A DNA stretch of 48,523 nt from Candidatus Nomurabacteria bacterium (GCA_943356775.1 CALRFU010000002.1:1-48523); one strand, 5' to 3'; positions 6,966 through 16,964 are shown, counted from the stretch's first letter. A program made the numbers and translations. Notes: generated by a model not told the origin, from the sequence alone.

Positions 6966-7694
6966 ATGCAAAAACACTTTTTCTTCGACCTCGATAATAC
7001 GCTCACTCCGAGCAAGTCGCTCATTGAAGCGGCGCACCTTCCGATACTGAAGCGGCTCGCTGAGCGTGCCGACGTCATCGTTGTATCCGGACACGGCGAA
7101 GCGGATATCCGGAGCCACCTGACGGAAGCCCTTCACGGGGCCTTCTACACGCTCGGGCAAAACGGAAACCGGGCAAACACTAAAGACGGTGATATTTTGT
7201 GGAATAACTCTCTCCAACAGGGGCAGCGGGATTCAATACTTGCTTTCATAGCGAAGGCGCGGGCTTTGCTTAATTACACTGTTCGTGATGAGAATGACAT
7301 TGTAGAAGACCGTGATTCCCAAATAGCCTTCTCGCTCATCGGACACCACGAAGACAAAGCCAAGAAGGATGCTTTCGACCCTCGGCACGAAATTCGTTTT
7401 AAGCTTCTGACAGACCTTGCCTCGGACGTTGAAGCTCTGAAAGTCGCGAATGTAGAAGTACGCATCGGCGGTACAACGAATCTTGATTTTTTCGAGTACG
7501 GAAAGAACAAGGGGTACAACGTCAACCTCTTCATTGAAAAAATGGGATGGGACAAGTTAGATTGTATCTACATCGGAGACGCCCTTTTCCCAGGCGGAAA
7601 CGATGAGACCGTAGTCGGGGTCATCGCCACACACGCGGTCAAAGACTATAAGGAAACATATTCGTATCTTTCAGATATTCTATTAAACTCCTAA
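6966..7694 (+). CDS. HAD-superfamily phosphatase, phosphomannomutase-like (HAD-IIB)
   Basis: The 242-aa protein begins with the HAD motif I FFFDLDNTLTPS (nucleophile Asp plus Asp). It has motif II VVSGHGEADI and a C-terminal IYIGDALFPGGNDETV, which is the G-D-x-x-x-x-G-G-N-D signature of eukaryotic-type PMM and related HAD-IIB enzymes. It is probably a sugar-phosphate mutase or phosphatase. A paralogue lies at 25413-26174. The start at 6966 is 4 nt after the purH-like stop codon. The ORF track extends upstream out of frame with any homology. Confidence 0.75.
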   Translation: MQKHFFFDLDNTLTPSKSLIEAAHLPILKRLAERADVIVVSGHGEADIRSHLTEALHGAFYTLGQNGNRANTKDGDILWNNSLQQGQRDSILAFIAKARALLNYTVRDENDIVEDRDSQIAFSLIGHHEDKAKKDAFDPRHEIRFKLLTDLASDVEALKVANVEVRIGGTTNLDFFEYGKNKGYNVNLFIEKMGWDKLDCIYIGDALFPGGNDETVVGVIATHAVKDYKETYSYLSDILLNS

Positions 7695-7699
7695 TCCGC

Positions 7700-8470
7700 A
7701 TGTCGGCTCCCGCACTCAAAATTACAGACCTGAAGAAGACCTACGCGACGGGCACTGTTGCTCTCAAAGGAGTCTCGCTGGAAATTCCTGAAGGCGACTT
7801 TTTTGCGCTCCTTGGTCCCAACGGAGCGGGCAAGACAACCATCATCGGTATCACAGCAGGTCTTGTAAACAAAACATCGGGCACTATCGAAGTCTTCGGC
7901 AAGAACACTGACACGGAAACCGAGCTCGCAAAGATGGACATCGGACTCGTCGGACAAGAGGTTAATTTTAATCCGTTTGAGAAGCCCATCAACATCGTCG
8001 TAAATCAGGCGGGCTACTACGGCATTCCCCGTTCTGTCGCCATCCCCCGCGCACGCAAACTTCTCACCGACCTCGGGCTCGCAGAAAAGATGGAACAGAA
8101 CTCCATGACGCTCTCAGGCGGTATGAAGCGCCGCCTTATGATTGCACGTGCACTTGTGAACGAACCGAAGTTCCTGATTCTCGATGAGCCGACCGCGGGC
8201 GTCGACGTCGAATTGCGCCGCGGCATGTGGGATTACCTCACGGGATTGAGTAAGAGCGGTCTTACCATCCTCCTCACGACCCACTATCTCGAAGAGGCCG
8301 AGCAACTCTGTAAGCATGTAGCCATCATCAACAAAGGAGAGATTGTGGCGCAAGGTGGCATGGAGGAGATACTGCAAAAGCACGGAAGCGACGAAGCAAA
8401 AAAAGAAGGCTACCGCGGCGGCCGACTCGAAGAAGTGTTCCTCAAGCTCACGAGCGAAAAAACAGTATGA
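7700..8470 (+). CDS. ABC transporter ATP-binding protein
   Basis: The 256-aa ATPase has Walker A GPNGAGKTT (39-47), a Q-loop near GLVGQEV, signature LSGGMKRRL (138-146), Walker B FLILDEPTAGVD (158-169) and a switch His in LTTHYLEE. The short C-terminal region suits ABC-2 type exporters (drug, polysaccharide or lipid). Its stop codon overlaps the permease start by ATGA, indicating translational coupling. The cargo is unknown. Confidence 0.95.
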   Translation: MSAPALKITDLKKTYATGTVALKGVSLEIPEGDFFALLGPNGAGKTTIIGITAGLVNKTSGTIEVFGKNTDTETELAKMDIGLVGQEVNFNPFEKPINIVVNQAGYYGIPRSVAIPRARKLLTDLGLAEKMEQNSMTLSGGMKRRLMIARALVNEPKFLILDEPTAGVDVELRRGMWDYLTGLSKSGLTILLTTHYLEEAEQLCKHVAIINKGEIVAQGGMEEILQKHGSDEAKKEGYRGGRLEEVFLKLTSEKTV

Positions 8471-9249
8471 CAATCTACCAACTTTGGATTAGTTTCTACA
8501 CGATGCTCCGCAAGGACATTGTCCGCATGTTCCGTATCTGGGTACAGACCTTCCTCCCCAGCGTCATTACCTCCTGTCTCTATTTCCTAATTTTCGGTGC
8601 AGTTCTTGGCTCCAAGATTGGCGAGATGCAGGGCGTGGATTACATGAGCTTCGTCGTCCCCGGCCTCGTCATGCTCGCGATTGTGACCAACGCATACTCC
8701 AATACTTCGTTCACCTTTTTCCAGTCAAAATTCTTCTTCCGCGGCATTGACGAAATACTCGTCTCTCCTACACCTCCATGGCTCCTTATCCTCGGATTCA
8801 TCTCAGGAGGCGTGGTGCGCGGCATATTGGTCGGGACCATCGTACTTCTCATATCGACCTTCTTCACCGGACTGCATCTCGCAATATACAATCTATTCAT
8901 TATATTCGGATTCGCCGTTCTGACTGCGCTTGTGTTCTCGCTCGCAGGTCTCGTCAACGGCGTGTACGCAAAATCAATCGATGGCATCAACCTCGTGCCG
9001 ACTTTCGTCCTCACACCACTCGTATATCTCGGCGGAGTATTCTATTCGGTCCACTCACTCCCCGCCTGGGCCCAAGGCTTTACCTACATCAATCCAATCT
9101 TTTATCTCATCAACGGCTTCCGCTACGGCTTCCTCGGCATAGCCGACATCCCCGTTTGGATATCGCTCTCGGTCCTCGGAGGAATGATAGGTCTCCTTGT
9201 CGCCATCAATTGGTACCTCATCCGCACGGGACTAGGATTGAAACAGTAG
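8467..9249 (+). CDS. ABC-2 type transporter permease
   Basis: The 260-aa integral membrane protein has six predicted membrane segments, an N-terminal amphipathic region (MLRKDIVRMFRIWVQT) and a conserved LVYLGGVFYSVHSLPAW...INPIFYLINGFRYGF stretch typical of ABC-2 permeases of the drug/NodJ-like group. It partners with the ATPase encoded just upstream (4-nt overlap). Its stop is separated by one base from the converging purB stop. Confidence 0.93.
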   Translation: MTIYQLWISFYTMLRKDIVRMFRIWVQTFLPSVITSCLYFLIFGAVLGSKIGEMQGVDYMSFVVPGLVMLAIVTNAYSNTSFTFFQSKFFFRGIDEILVSPTPPWLLILGFISGGVVRGILVGTIVLLISTFFTGLHLAIYNLFIIFGFAVLTALVFSLAGLVNGVYAKSIDGINLVPTFVLTPLVYLGGVFYSVHSLPAWAQGFTYINPIFYLINGFRYGFLGIADIPVWISLSVLGGMIGLLVAINWYLIRTGLGLKQ

Positions 9250-9250
9250 T

Positions 9251-10678
9251 CTAGTTCCCCCTTGCGATCTCGGCCGCGAGGCCGGTGTAGTTTTCAGGAC
9301 GTAACAGTTTAAGGCGCGCTTTTACTTCTTCGCCGACCAAAAGTCCGTCGATAAATTTCGCAAAATCTTCGAGTGTCACCTGCTTGCCTCGGGTTAGTGC
9401 CTTCAATTTTTCGTACGGTACTTCAACTCCTTCACGGCGCAAAACTGTTTGAATTGCTTCTGCAATGACTTCTGGATGTTCGTCGAGTGCTGATTGAAGA
9501 GCCGTTGTGTTCACACTGATTTTTCCAAGTCCTTTTATAAGCGAATTATATGCGATAAGAGAGTGTGCAAATGCTGTTCCAAACACCCGCTCGACGGTGG
9601 AGTCCGAAAGGTCGCGCTGCAAACGAGAGATTGGGAGCTTGTTTGAGAAGTGATTAAAGAGCGCGTTGGCGACACCCAGATTTCCTTCTGCATTTTCGAA
9701 ATCGATAGGATTCACTTTGTGCGGCATCGCCGATGAGCCGACTTCGCCCTCCTTCGGCTTTTGCGTCACCCAACCATCGCTAATGTAGCGCCACATGTCT
9801 TGCGAGAAGTCGATGAGAATGACGTTGATGCGTCGCAGATTATCGAACAATTCCGCGTATGTGTCGTGCGGCTCGATTTGTGTCGTCGTATCATTCAAGG
9901 CAAGCGAAACCCGTAGGTTAAACCTACTATTGACATCTGTATTCTCTGTGTTAAATCCATCAACGAATTTCTTACTGAATTGTATCCAGTCTACCTCCGG
10001 CGCAGCGGCCACATGTGCGTTCCAATTTCCAGTGGCGCCTCCAAATTTCACCAGAATGACCGATTTCGCGAGGCTCGCAAATTGTCGTGCAATCCGCTGT
10101 TCAAACACACGAATCTCTTTGCCAAACGTAGTCGGTGAAGCGGATTGTCCGTGCGTGCGTGCAAGCATTGGTGTTGTCGCATATTCGTTCGCCATGCCGT
10201 TCAACGTCGACTGAATCTCTTCAAGCGAAGGAATCACTATCATCTCAATCGCATTCCCCAACATCGCAGCGTACGCAAGACTGTTGATATCTTCTGAGGT
10301 AAGAGCGAAGTGTATCCACTCGTTCACATCGGCAAGTGACGTACCTGCCAATTTCATTTTCAAAAAGTATTCAACGGCTTTGACGTCGTGATTCGTGGCT
10401 AGAATCTTTTCGTACCCCTCGCGTTCGATTTTTTTAATAATCTCGGCATCATCCACAGAGAAATCGACTGCAGCGGCTCGCAACATATCTTTTTCGTCGG
10501 CGGTGAGCACGCGAACGCCAACGCCATTCGTTTCCGAAAGTGCGATGATGTACTCGCACTCGACACGAACGCGCGCGCGAATCAGACCATATTCAGAAAG
10601 ATACGGCGCAAGCGATTCAGCTACCGACCGGTAGCGACCGTCTATTGAACTTACTGCGGTGAGAGGTTCAAGCGGCAT
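9251..10678 (-). CDS. purB: adenylosuccinate lyase
   Basis: Cleaves SAICAR to AICAR and adenylosuccinate to AMP, releasing fumarate. The 475-aa protein carries the fumarase/aspartase-superfamily signature GSSAMPHKVNPIDFENAEGN with the mobile Ser loop, plus ARTHGQSASPTTFGKE with the catalytic His region and TSEDINSLAYA. Architecture and length follow the E. coli-type PurB. It is the last gene of the purine operon and its start overlaps the purC end by 11 nt. Confidence 0.96.
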   Translation of the reverse strand: MPLEPLTAVSSIDGRYRSVAESLAPYLSEYGLIRARVRVECEYIIALSETNGVGVRVLTADEKDMLRAAAVDFSVDDAEIIKKIEREGYEKILATNHDVKAVEYFLKMKLAGTSLADVNEWIHFALTSEDINSLAYAAMLGNAIEMIVIPSLEEIQSTLNGMANEYATTPMLARTHGQSASPTTFGKEIRVFEQRIARQFASLAKSVILVKFGGATGNWNAHVAAAPEVDWIQFSKKFVDGFNTENTDVNSRFNLRVSLALNDTTTQIEPHDTYAELFDNLRRINVILIDFSQDMWRYISDGWVTQKPKEGEVGSSAMPHKVNPIDFENAEGNLGVANALFNHFSNKLPISRLQRDLSDSTVERVFGTAFAHSLIAYNSLIKGLGKISVNTTALQSALDEHPEVIAEAIQTVLRREGVEVPYEKLKALTRGKQVTLEDFAKFIDGLLVGEEVKARLKLLRPENYTGLAAEIARGN

Positions 10679-11606
10679 ATTCTTTTAGATTGCGTTCCAT
10701 GCGCGGGATGACGGGTAATTCCCCGGGGACGAATGTCTCCCCCGTAATCTGTTCATACATCTGAATATAGCGGCGTGAGAGCTCTTCTACAAGCTCAGGT
10801 GGTGCGTCAGGAAGTGTCGCGTCTTTGTACGGGTCGCAGTTCTCCTTAAACCACAGCCGCAAGAATTCTTTGTCGAAACTCTTCGGCTCGGTACCGTTTT
10901 CCAAACTCGCTTCGTAGCCTTCCATTTGCCAGTAGCGCGAAGAATCGGGAGTGTGAATCTCATCGATGAGTACCAGCTCGCCGTTTTCATCGGTTCCGAA
11001 TTCGTACTTGGTATCGACGAGTATCAGCCCTTGGCGTGCTGCGATATCCTGACCTCGTAAGAAGAGCTTGGTCGCAGTGTCTTTGACCTTGGCGAGAAGT
11101 TTGGCAGTGATGAGTCCCTCTTCGATCATCTGGTCCGTTGAAATAGCGCGGTCGTGCGTATCTTCCTTTGTTGTCGGGTCAAAGACCGGCTGCGGAAGCT
11201 TGGTATTTTTCTTCAGTCCATCGGGGAGCGTGAGGTCGCCAAAGGTGCGCATACCACCTGAGTATCGCGTCCAAATAGCCGTATCCGTGACGCCGGTGAG
11301 ATACCCACGCATTACCGCTTCAACGGGCACCACCTTCATTTTCTTGCCCACAGTCACATTGGGGTCCGGTACCGCGAGTACATGATTCGGCACGATATCC
11401 TTCGTAGCCTCAAACCACCACGCACTTATCTCATTGAGTACCTGCCCCTTCCACGGGATATGCGCAATGACGCGGTCAAAAGATGAATGGCGGTCGGTCG
11501 TAATCAATACGAGACGGTCCGGCTGTATGTATATGTCGCGCACCTTGCCGGTTTTCTTCTCACCTATAAAATCAAAATTCGTTTCGCGAAGGACTTCCAT
11601 ATTCAT
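10668..11606 (-). CDS. purC: phosphoribosylaminoimidazole-succinocarboxamide (SAICAR) synthase
   Basis: Joins CAIR and aspartate using ATP. The 312-aa protein contains GKVRDIYIQPDRLVLITTDRHSSFD (nucleotide-binding start), EAVMRGYLTGV, IADTKYEFG-like LVDTKYEFGTDENG and DEIHTPDSSRYW, all standard PurC elements. The length fits the roughly 300-aa class seen in yeast-type enzymes. The ORF track uses a TTG at 11621; ATG 11606 follows the purM stop by 5 nt and is preferred. The end overlaps purB. Confidence 0.95.
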   Translation of the reverse strand: MNMEVLRETNFDFIGEKKTGKVRDIYIQPDRLVLITTDRHSSFDRVIAHIPWKGQVLNEISAWWFEATKDIVPNHVLAVPDPNVTVGKKMKVVPVEAVMRGYLTGVTDTAIWTRYSGGMRTFGDLTLPDGLKKNTKLPQPVFDPTTKEDTHDRAISTDQMIEEGLITAKLLAKVKDTATKLFLRGQDIAARQGLILVDTKYEFGTDENGELVLIDEIHTPDSSRYWQMEGYEASLENGTEPKSFDKEFLRLWFKENCDPYKDATLPDAPPELVEELSRRYIQMYEQITGETFVPGELPVIPRMERNLKEYAA

Positions 11607-11611
11607 ATATT

Positions 11612-12655
11612 CTATTTCCAATTAAGCTCGCCGGTAAATTTGACCGTCTTACTCCCTTCCGTGATAACCCCCACCTCATACGCCTCGACTCCCTGTGATT
11701 TTATATGAGCCATCGCCTCTTCAGCGAATTCTTTCCGAACGACCGCGGTAATACCAACACCCATGTTGAATGTCCGCATCATGTCAGCGTCTTCAAGATT
11801 GCCGAATTTCTTCAAAGTCTGGAATATCGGGAGAATTCTTACCTGCGAGAGGTCGACGTTGGCGCTGAGAGCTTCCGGCAATATGCGATTGAGATTTTCT
11901 CCGATGCCGCCGCCCGTTATGTGTGCAAGCCCTACCAGTCCGTCATTCTCAAAAAGATCTTTCAGGCAGTTGTAGTAGGCACGATGCGGAGTGAGTACGG
12001 CGGTGATGAACGGCATGCCCCCCACTTCTTCTGCAAGAATCTCCGGAGCAGCTTCCATAATCTTGCGGACGAGGGAAAGTCCGTTGGTATGCACCCCGCT
12101 TGAGGAAAGTGCGATGACGACGTCACCGTCCTGGATTTTTGAGCCGTCGATGATGCGATCTTTCTCTACGACGCCGGTGATGCTTGCGGTGAGGATGTAG
12201 GTTCCCGGTGCGACGACGCCAGGCTGTTCCGAAGTCTCACCACCGGTCAATACGCAGGCATTATCTTTGCATGCTTCGGAAAGTGAGGACACGATTTTCA
12301 AAATGACATCTTTTTCGAGCTTCCCGCACACGATGCAATCCTGTACAGAGAGCGGCTTCGCCCCCATCACAATGGCGTCATTCACGAGGTGATTGATGAG
12401 GTCTTGGCATATAGTCTCAATACTCCCGTGCTCAAAAGCGAGTTTCTGTTTGCTCCCGGGTTCTTCAGTCTTGAATACAAGAACGGGGTGCTTGTATTCG
12501 GGGAAAGCCCCGTCGAAGAGCGACGCGAAAGCGCCGACTTTGTTGAGAACGCGTACGTTGGCGCTCTCCAATATTCCCGCCATCTGGCGTTTCGTGTCGT
12601 TGGCGGTATCAATATCTACTCCCGATGTTTTGTAAGATAATTTTTTATCTGTCAT
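11612..12655 (-). CDS. purM: phosphoribosylformylglycinamidine cyclo-ligase (AIR synthetase)
   Basis: Converts FGAM to AIR with ATP. The 347-aa protein starts with [14 protein letters not shown] (the Y-x-x-S/A-G-V-D motif), contains [41 protein letters not shown] and [13 protein letters not shown], all hallmark PurM segments. Its ATGA overlaps the purE stop by 4 nt, and purC follows after a short gap. Confidence 0.96.
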   Translation of the reverse strand: MTDKKLSYKTSGVDIDTANDTKRQMAGILESANVRVLNKVGAFASLFDGAFPEYKHPVLVFKTEEPGSKQKLAFEHGSIETICQDLINHLVNDAIVMGAKPLSVQDCIVCGKLEKDVILKIVSSLSEACKDNACVLTGGETSEQPGVVAPGTYILTASITGVVEKDRIIDGSKIQDGDVVIALSSSGVHTNGLSLVRKIMEAAPEILAEEVGGMPFITAVLTPHRAYYNCLKDLFENDGLVGLAHITGGGIGENLNRILPEALSANVDLSQVRILPIFQTLKKFGNLEDADMMRTFNMGVGITAVVRKEFAEEAMAHIKSQGVEAYEVGVITEGSKTVKFTGELNWK

Positions 12656-13185
12656 ATCAATCCCTGCTCCTCGAGGTATTTTTTGAAGCCTTTTTCTTGC
12701 AGACTATCGTCTTTGGCGACGATGTCCCCCGCCATCTTTTCTTTGTACGCAACGATTTTAGCGCGTACGCCCATATCCCCTGCGCCGATTATTTGCGCGG
12801 CGAGAATTCCCGCATTTTTCGCGCTGCCGATGCCCACCGTCGCAACAGGAATGCCCGGCGGCATCTGCACGGTGGAAAAGAGCGAGTCCACCCCTGCAGC
12901 TCCCATTTTGGCCGCCATCATCGGGACTCCTATCACCGGAAGCGCGGTATGCGCCGCAACGACTCCCGCCAAATGTGCGGCGCCTCCGGCGCCGCAGATA
13001 AAGACTTTGTAACCATCCGCTTCGCTCTTTTGTATGTATTCAACGACTACTTCCGGTGTGCGGTGCGCCGAGAGTGTATGCACTTCATATCCGATGCCAA
13101 ATTCCTCCAACACCTTTGCCGCCTCCTGCATGACCGGCAAGTCCGAATCAGAACCCATAAGAATTCCTACGAGTGGTTTGTTCAT
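12652..13185 (-). CDS. purE: 5-(carboxyamino)imidazole ribonucleotide mutase (class I PurE-like)
   Basis: Rearranges N5-CAIR to CAIR. The 177-aa protein has [13 protein letters not shown] near the N-terminus, [30 protein letters not shown] and [23 protein letters not shown], the standard PurE core. No purK is next to it, so either N5-CAIR synthase lies elsewhere or the enzyme works from AIR and CO2. It overlaps purQ and purM by 4 nt each, which indicates translational coupling. Confidence 0.95.
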   Translation of the reverse strand: MNKPLVGILMGSDSDLPVMQEAAKVLEEFGIGYEVHTLSAHRTPEVVVEYIQKSEADGYKVFICGAGGAAHLAGVVAAHTALPVIGVPMMAAKMGAAGVDSLFSTVQMPPGIPVATVGIGSAKNAGILAAQIIGAGDMGVRAKIVAYKEKMAGDIVAKDDSLQEKGFKKYLEEQGLI

Positions 13186-13952
13186 ATGAAGTAGTTTACC
13201 GCATTTTTAAAGATTTGAAGCCCGGGGCCTTCTGTTGGCAATTCTTTACCACCGCGTACGTATTCCTCCCGGAGATTCGTCCAGTGCGGTAGCTGCGTGA
13301 AGCGCACCGCACGCTCGGGATGCGGCATGAGCCCTAAGACGCGGCCGTTGTGTGAAGTGACTCCCGCGATATTTTCGAGTGAGCCGTTGGGATTCGCGGC
13401 CATGCTGAAATGCTTTGCAGTCTCACCTTCCACATACTTGAGCGCGATCTGACTCGCCTTACTTAGTAAAGCGAGTTGGGATGGTGGTGCGTAGTATTTA
13501 CCTTCCCCATGCGCGATCGGCACCGACAGGGTCTTGATGTCCTTGAGCCACGGGCTCTCGCCTGTCACCTCAAGGTCGACCCAGCGGCACGAGAAGCGGC
13601 CGGAATCATTGGTAAGAAGCGCGCCATCTACGAGTCCCGCATTGGTGAGTATTTGGAATCCATTGCAGATGCCTATCATAAGGGTGTCACGCTTGAGGAA
13701 TTCCTCGATTGCAGCGCCGAGATGCTGTTTGAGCCGATTGCCATACGCCTTGCCCGAGCCGGTGTCGTCACCGTAAGAAAACCCACCGGGCATGACGAGT
13801 ATTTGTGCCTTCTGCAAAAGCGAAGGCTTTGCGATGAGGTCGTTGATGTGCACGATGTCAGCTGTGGCTCCGACGGACTCAAACGCGGACTTGGTCTCGT
13901 CTTCGGTGTTGAGACCGTATCCGGAAAATATAATGACGTGTGGTTTTTTCAT
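13182..13952 (-). CDS. purQ: FGAM synthase glutaminase subunit
   Basis: Supplies ammonia from glutamine to PurL. The 256-aa class I glutamine amidotransferase has LVMPGGFSYGDDTGSGKAYG, the nucleophile motif GICNGFQIL (Cys96) and the late HPER motif of the triad. ATG 13970 (MLTINN extension) is an alternative start; 13952 (MKKPHVIIFSGYG) puts the beta-strand of the fold at the N-terminus. Neither has an SD. It sits directly after purL and overlaps purE by 4 nt. Confidence 0.94.
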   Translation of the reverse strand: MKKPHVIIFSGYGLNTEDETKSAFESVGATADIVHINDLIAKPSLLQKAQILVMPGGFSYGDDTGSGKAYGNRLKQHLGAAIEEFLKRDTLMIGICNGFQILTNAGLVDGALLTNDSGRFSCRWVDLEVTGESPWLKDIKTLSVPIAHGEGKYYAPPSQLALLSKASQIALKYVEGETAKHFSMAANPNGSLENIAGVTSHNGRVLGLMPHPERAVRFTQLPHWTNLREEYVRGGKELPTEGPGLQIFKNAVNYFI

Positions 13953-13976
13953 ATTATTTATAGTGAGCATGTCGAA

Positions 13977-16892
13977 CTACCAATGTTTAAAGAACGACCG
14001 GTAACTTTCGGTCAACGTTGAGAGCGGAAGTTCGACCGCGGCTTCCGGTAGTTTTATAGAGAGTGACGCTGCCTGGACGACTTCACCGATATTCGCGAAC
14101 GCTACGCCTTTCATGGCTTTCTCAAATTCCTTCTGCGAAGTACGGGCAACGGATAGAAGGAGTCGTCCTTGGCTTTCTGAGAACATCACCGCTTCATCGC
14201 TCTTGGCGTTGCCCGGCAGTTTCGCAAGATTGAGTTGTGCGCCGAGTTGCCCTGCGACTGCAGACTTCGCGAGTGCAATGCCGAGCCCCCCGCGACCGAC
14301 GCCGACAGCAGAAACGACGAGACCTTTTTGTATCGCTTTAGATAACGCATCATACGTCTTTGCGTTCTTTTTTACATCAACAACGGGTACCGTACCTGCG
14401 CCACCGTATTCGGATGCACCGAGTTCGTCATTGGTGTCGCCGATTACATACACGAGGTCGCCCACGCGCTTGAAATCTATTGTCATGGTTTTTGATACGT
14501 CGGGAATCACGCCGATTGCGGACACGAGAAGTGTCGGAAGTGCCGCGATATGAGTAGGCTTGCCGTCAGCCGTATATCCGCGGAAATCGTTGAACATCGA
14601 GTCTTTTCCGGAAATGAAAGGCGTGCCGTATGCGGTCGCTATGTCGTAACAGGCTTTCGCCGCTTGTTTTAATTCATACAAACGCTCCGGCTTCTCGGAA
14701 GACGACCAGCAGAAGTTGTCGAGAATAGCGAGATAGTCGCGCGAAGCTCCCGCCGCGATAGCGTTGCGAACTGCCGTATCAATGGCAGCGGCCGCCATCG
14801 CGTATGTATCAATCTGCGAATACCAAGGTGTATACCCGTGCGAAAGCACAACGCCTTTTGTAGAATCGAAAACTGGTTTAATGACCCCCGCATCTGCATT
14901 CACGCGACCCTTGCCTTGGAGCGGCTTCGTGACTGATGTGCCCTGCACTTCGTGGTCGTATTGCTGCGACACAAACGAGATAGAGCCGAGATTTGGCCCC
15001 GAGAGCATCCGGAGAATTGCTTGGGCGGGTTCTTCCGGAGAGATTTTCTCTTGCAGGACTACGCGTTTCGGCTCGGCACTTTTTTGCTGCTCAACAGGAC
15101 GTCCATCGTGCAGAAAATCAAGAGAAATATCGGAAATAATCCTTCCTGTATGGCGGATAATGACACGCTCGGATTTGGTGAACTCCCCGATACGCGTTGC
15201 TTCCACATCGTGCCGGTCACAAATCTTTTTGAACGCTGCCCACTTTGCCTTCGGCACTGCGAGTGTCATACGCTCTTGTGATTCAGAAAGCCATATTTGC
15301 CAAGGAGCGAGGCCGGGGTACTTAAGCGGGATTTTCTCAAGATCAACGACGGCTCCGCCGCTCTCACCCGCCATCTCGCCTACTGAGCCTGAGAGGCCTC
15401 CTGCTCCGTCGTCGGTAATGCTGGAATAGAGACCTTTATCGCGGGCTTCGCGAATGAGAACATCCGAAAGTTTCTTCTGTGTGATCGGGTCTCCGATTTG
15501 AACGGCTGTCGCAGGAGAGCCTGAAGAGAGTGATTCCGATGAGAATGTGGCGCCGTGAATGCCGTCCAGTCCGACGCGACCGCCGAGCATCACAATGTAA
15601 TCGCCTGGTTTTGCCTTTTTCTCGTAGAGCTTACGACCTTTGTTTTTGCGCGGGATAAGACCTACCGTCCCGCCGAAGACCAGCGGCTTTCCGCGATAAC
15701 TGGGGTCTACCGCGATAAATCCGAGCGGAGTCGGGATACCGCTCTGATTGCCCCCGGCATTGATGCCGCGAATAACGCCTTCGAGAATGCGACGTGCCGG
15801 TAAGAGCGGCTGCGTCTTTGCCTGGTCGCGGAAGAGTTCGGTCTTGTCGTTCGGGTCGGCGACGAAAAATCCGTACACATTCGCAATCGGCTTTGCACCA
15901 AGTCCGAATCCGAGACAATCGCGATTCACCCCCACGATCGCCGTCACCGAACCGCCAAATGGATCGAGTCCTGATGGAGAATTATGCGTCTCGACTTTGT
16001 GCGTAATCAAATATTTCTCATCGAATGCAATGGCGCCAGAATTGTCTTTAAATACGGAAACGCAAAAATCTTTTTTGCCTTTTGCTTTGCGTATTCTTTC
16101 TGTTGCACCCTTGATGTAGCGGTTATAAATCCCCTCTTTCACCTCGTCGAGCGGGTCGGCGAATATCGTGTGCTTACAGTGTTCCGACCATGCTTGCGCA
16201 AGCGCCTCAAGCTCGATATCCGTCGGGTTCCTTTTTTGTTTCTTGAAATAATCACGTATCACTTCGAGCTGCTTCAGCGAGAGAGCAAGCGGACCACGCC
16301 GTGTACCTTCGGCATTTTTGATGCCTTCTTTGCCGATGCGGGACAATTCGGCATCATCCACATCGAGACTGACTTCGTCGACAGAGGTGTGTTCGTGAAG
16401 TTCGACGCGCGGAACGATAACTTTGAAATCAGAACCGGCGGGATAGACACTTGCGCGCTCGATGAGCGGATTATGCAATTCGCGCGCCATTGCGTGCGCT
16501 TCCTCTTGCGAAAGACTGCCCGAGAGAAAAAGGAAGTACGACGAGTACACTTCTCCCTCCCCAAGACTCCGCCCGAGACAATCCTCAATCGTTTCCCGCG
16601 CCGTGCGTCCCACATTATCGGTAACTCCCGGAAGGCACCCGATTTCAAGTGCGTACGAGAAATTGCCCGGTGTGGGGATTTTGCCTGTCGAGGATACTTC
16701 CGTAACGGGGTGCGTGAGCCGCTCGGCGACGCGTCTGAGCTCATCGGGAGTCAAATCTGCATCGACCGTATACGCCTGAACGTAAGAAGCGCCTTCTAGG
16801 GCGCTTTGGGGAAACAGAGCTTTCAGACTGCGGAGGAGGCTTTCGGCGCGCGCGTCCTCAACTTTCGAAGAGACGGCTATCCGATGTGTCAT
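13977..16892 (-). CDS. purL: FGAM synthase, PurS-PurL fusion
   Basis: Catalyses ATP-dependent amidation of FGAR to FGAM. The 971-aa protein has an N-terminal region of about 170 aa resembling two PurS-like units (YVQAYTVDADLTPDELRR; ALEIGCLPGVTDNVGRTA and onward), followed by the full PurL: LEALAQAWSEHCKH, HKVETHNSPSGLDPFGG, the GINAGGNQSGIP region, SDVLIREARDKGL and IPLKYPGLAPWQIWLSESQERM. It is therefore longer than the roughly 740-aa PurL of Bacillus, which uses separate PurS. First gene of the purine operon. Its promoter TTGACT-17-TACAAT ends 5 nt before the ATG, so the mRNA is probably leaderless. Confidence 0.95.
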   Translation of the reverse strand: MTHRIAVSSKVEDARAESLLRSLKALFPQSALEGASYVQAYTVDADLTPDELRRVAERLTHPVTEVSSTGKIPTPGNFSYALEIGCLPGVTDNVGRTARETIEDCLGRSLGEGEVYSSYFLFLSGSLSQEEAHAMARELHNPLIERASVYPAGSDFKVIVPRVELHEHTSVDEVSLDVDDAELSRIGKEGIKNAEGTRRGPLALSLKQLEVIRDYFKKQKRNPTDIELEALAQAWSEHCKHTIFADPLDEVKEGIYNRYIKGATERIRKAKGKKDFCVSVFKDNSGAIAFDEKYLITHKVETHNSPSGLDPFGGSVTAIVGVNRDCLGFGLGAKPIANVYGFFVADPNDKTELFRDQAKTQPLLPARRILEGVIRGINAGGNQSGIPTPLGFIAVDPSYRGKPLVFGGTVGLIPRKNKGRKLYEKKAKPGDYIVMLGGRVGLDGIHGATFSSESLSSGSPATAVQIGDPITQKKLSDVLIREARDKGLYSSITDDGAGGLSGSVGEMAGESGGAVVDLEKIPLKYPGLAPWQIWLSESQERMTLAVPKAKWAAFKKICDRHDVEATRIGEFTKSERVIIRHTGRIISDISLDFLHDGRPVEQQKSAEPKRVVLQEKISPEEPAQAILRMLSGPNLGSISFVSQQYDHEVQGTSVTKPLQGKGRVNADAGVIKPVFDSTKGVVLSHGYTPWYSQIDTYAMAAAAIDTAVRNAIAAGASRDYLAILDNFCWSSSEKPERLYELKQAAKACYDIATAYGTPFISGKDSMFNDFRGYTADGKPTHIAALPTLLVSAIGVIPDVSKTMTIDFKRVGDLVYVIGDTNDELGASEYGGAGTVPVVDVKKNAKTYDALSKAIQKGLVVSAVGVGRGGLGIALAKSAVAGQLGAQLNLAKLPGNAKSDEAVMFSESQGRLLLSVARTSQKEFEKAMKGVAFANIGEVVQAASLSIKLPEAAVELPLSTLTESYRSFFKHW

Positions 16893-16897
16893 AGGCC

Positions 16898-16926
16898 ATT
16901 GTACTACTATTGACAGAATAAGTCAA
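16898..16926 (-). promoter_or_regulatory. promoter of the purine operon
   Basis: On the minus strand TTGACT (16926-16921), a 17-nt spacer and TACAAT (16903-16898) are followed after only 5 nt by the purL ATG (16892). A normal start 6-7 nt past the -10 would place +1 at the ATG. It lies back to back with the ATP-grasp promoter. No purine box or riboswitch is seen. Confidence 0.75.
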
Positions 16927-16929
16927 GCA

Positions 16930-16958
16930 TTGGTAAATGCCGACTGCCCATGTATGCT
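16930..16958 (+). promoter_or_regulatory. promoter of the ATP-grasp gene
   Basis: TTGGTA (16930-16935), a 17-nt spacer and TATGCT (16953-16958) end 6 nt before ATG 16965. This favours MKGKREHL as the real start with a leaderless mRNA. A TTGACA at 16910-16915 has no good partner -10. Confidence 0.6.
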
Positions 16959-16964
16959 CGGCTC

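Noticed and set aside
15984-16799. 271-aa plus-strand ORF inside purL
   Set aside because: It is antisense to a fully conserved part of PurL; the open frame is a by-product of the codon bias. The same holds for 12625-13194, 13476-14021, 14764-15429 and 22794-23273.
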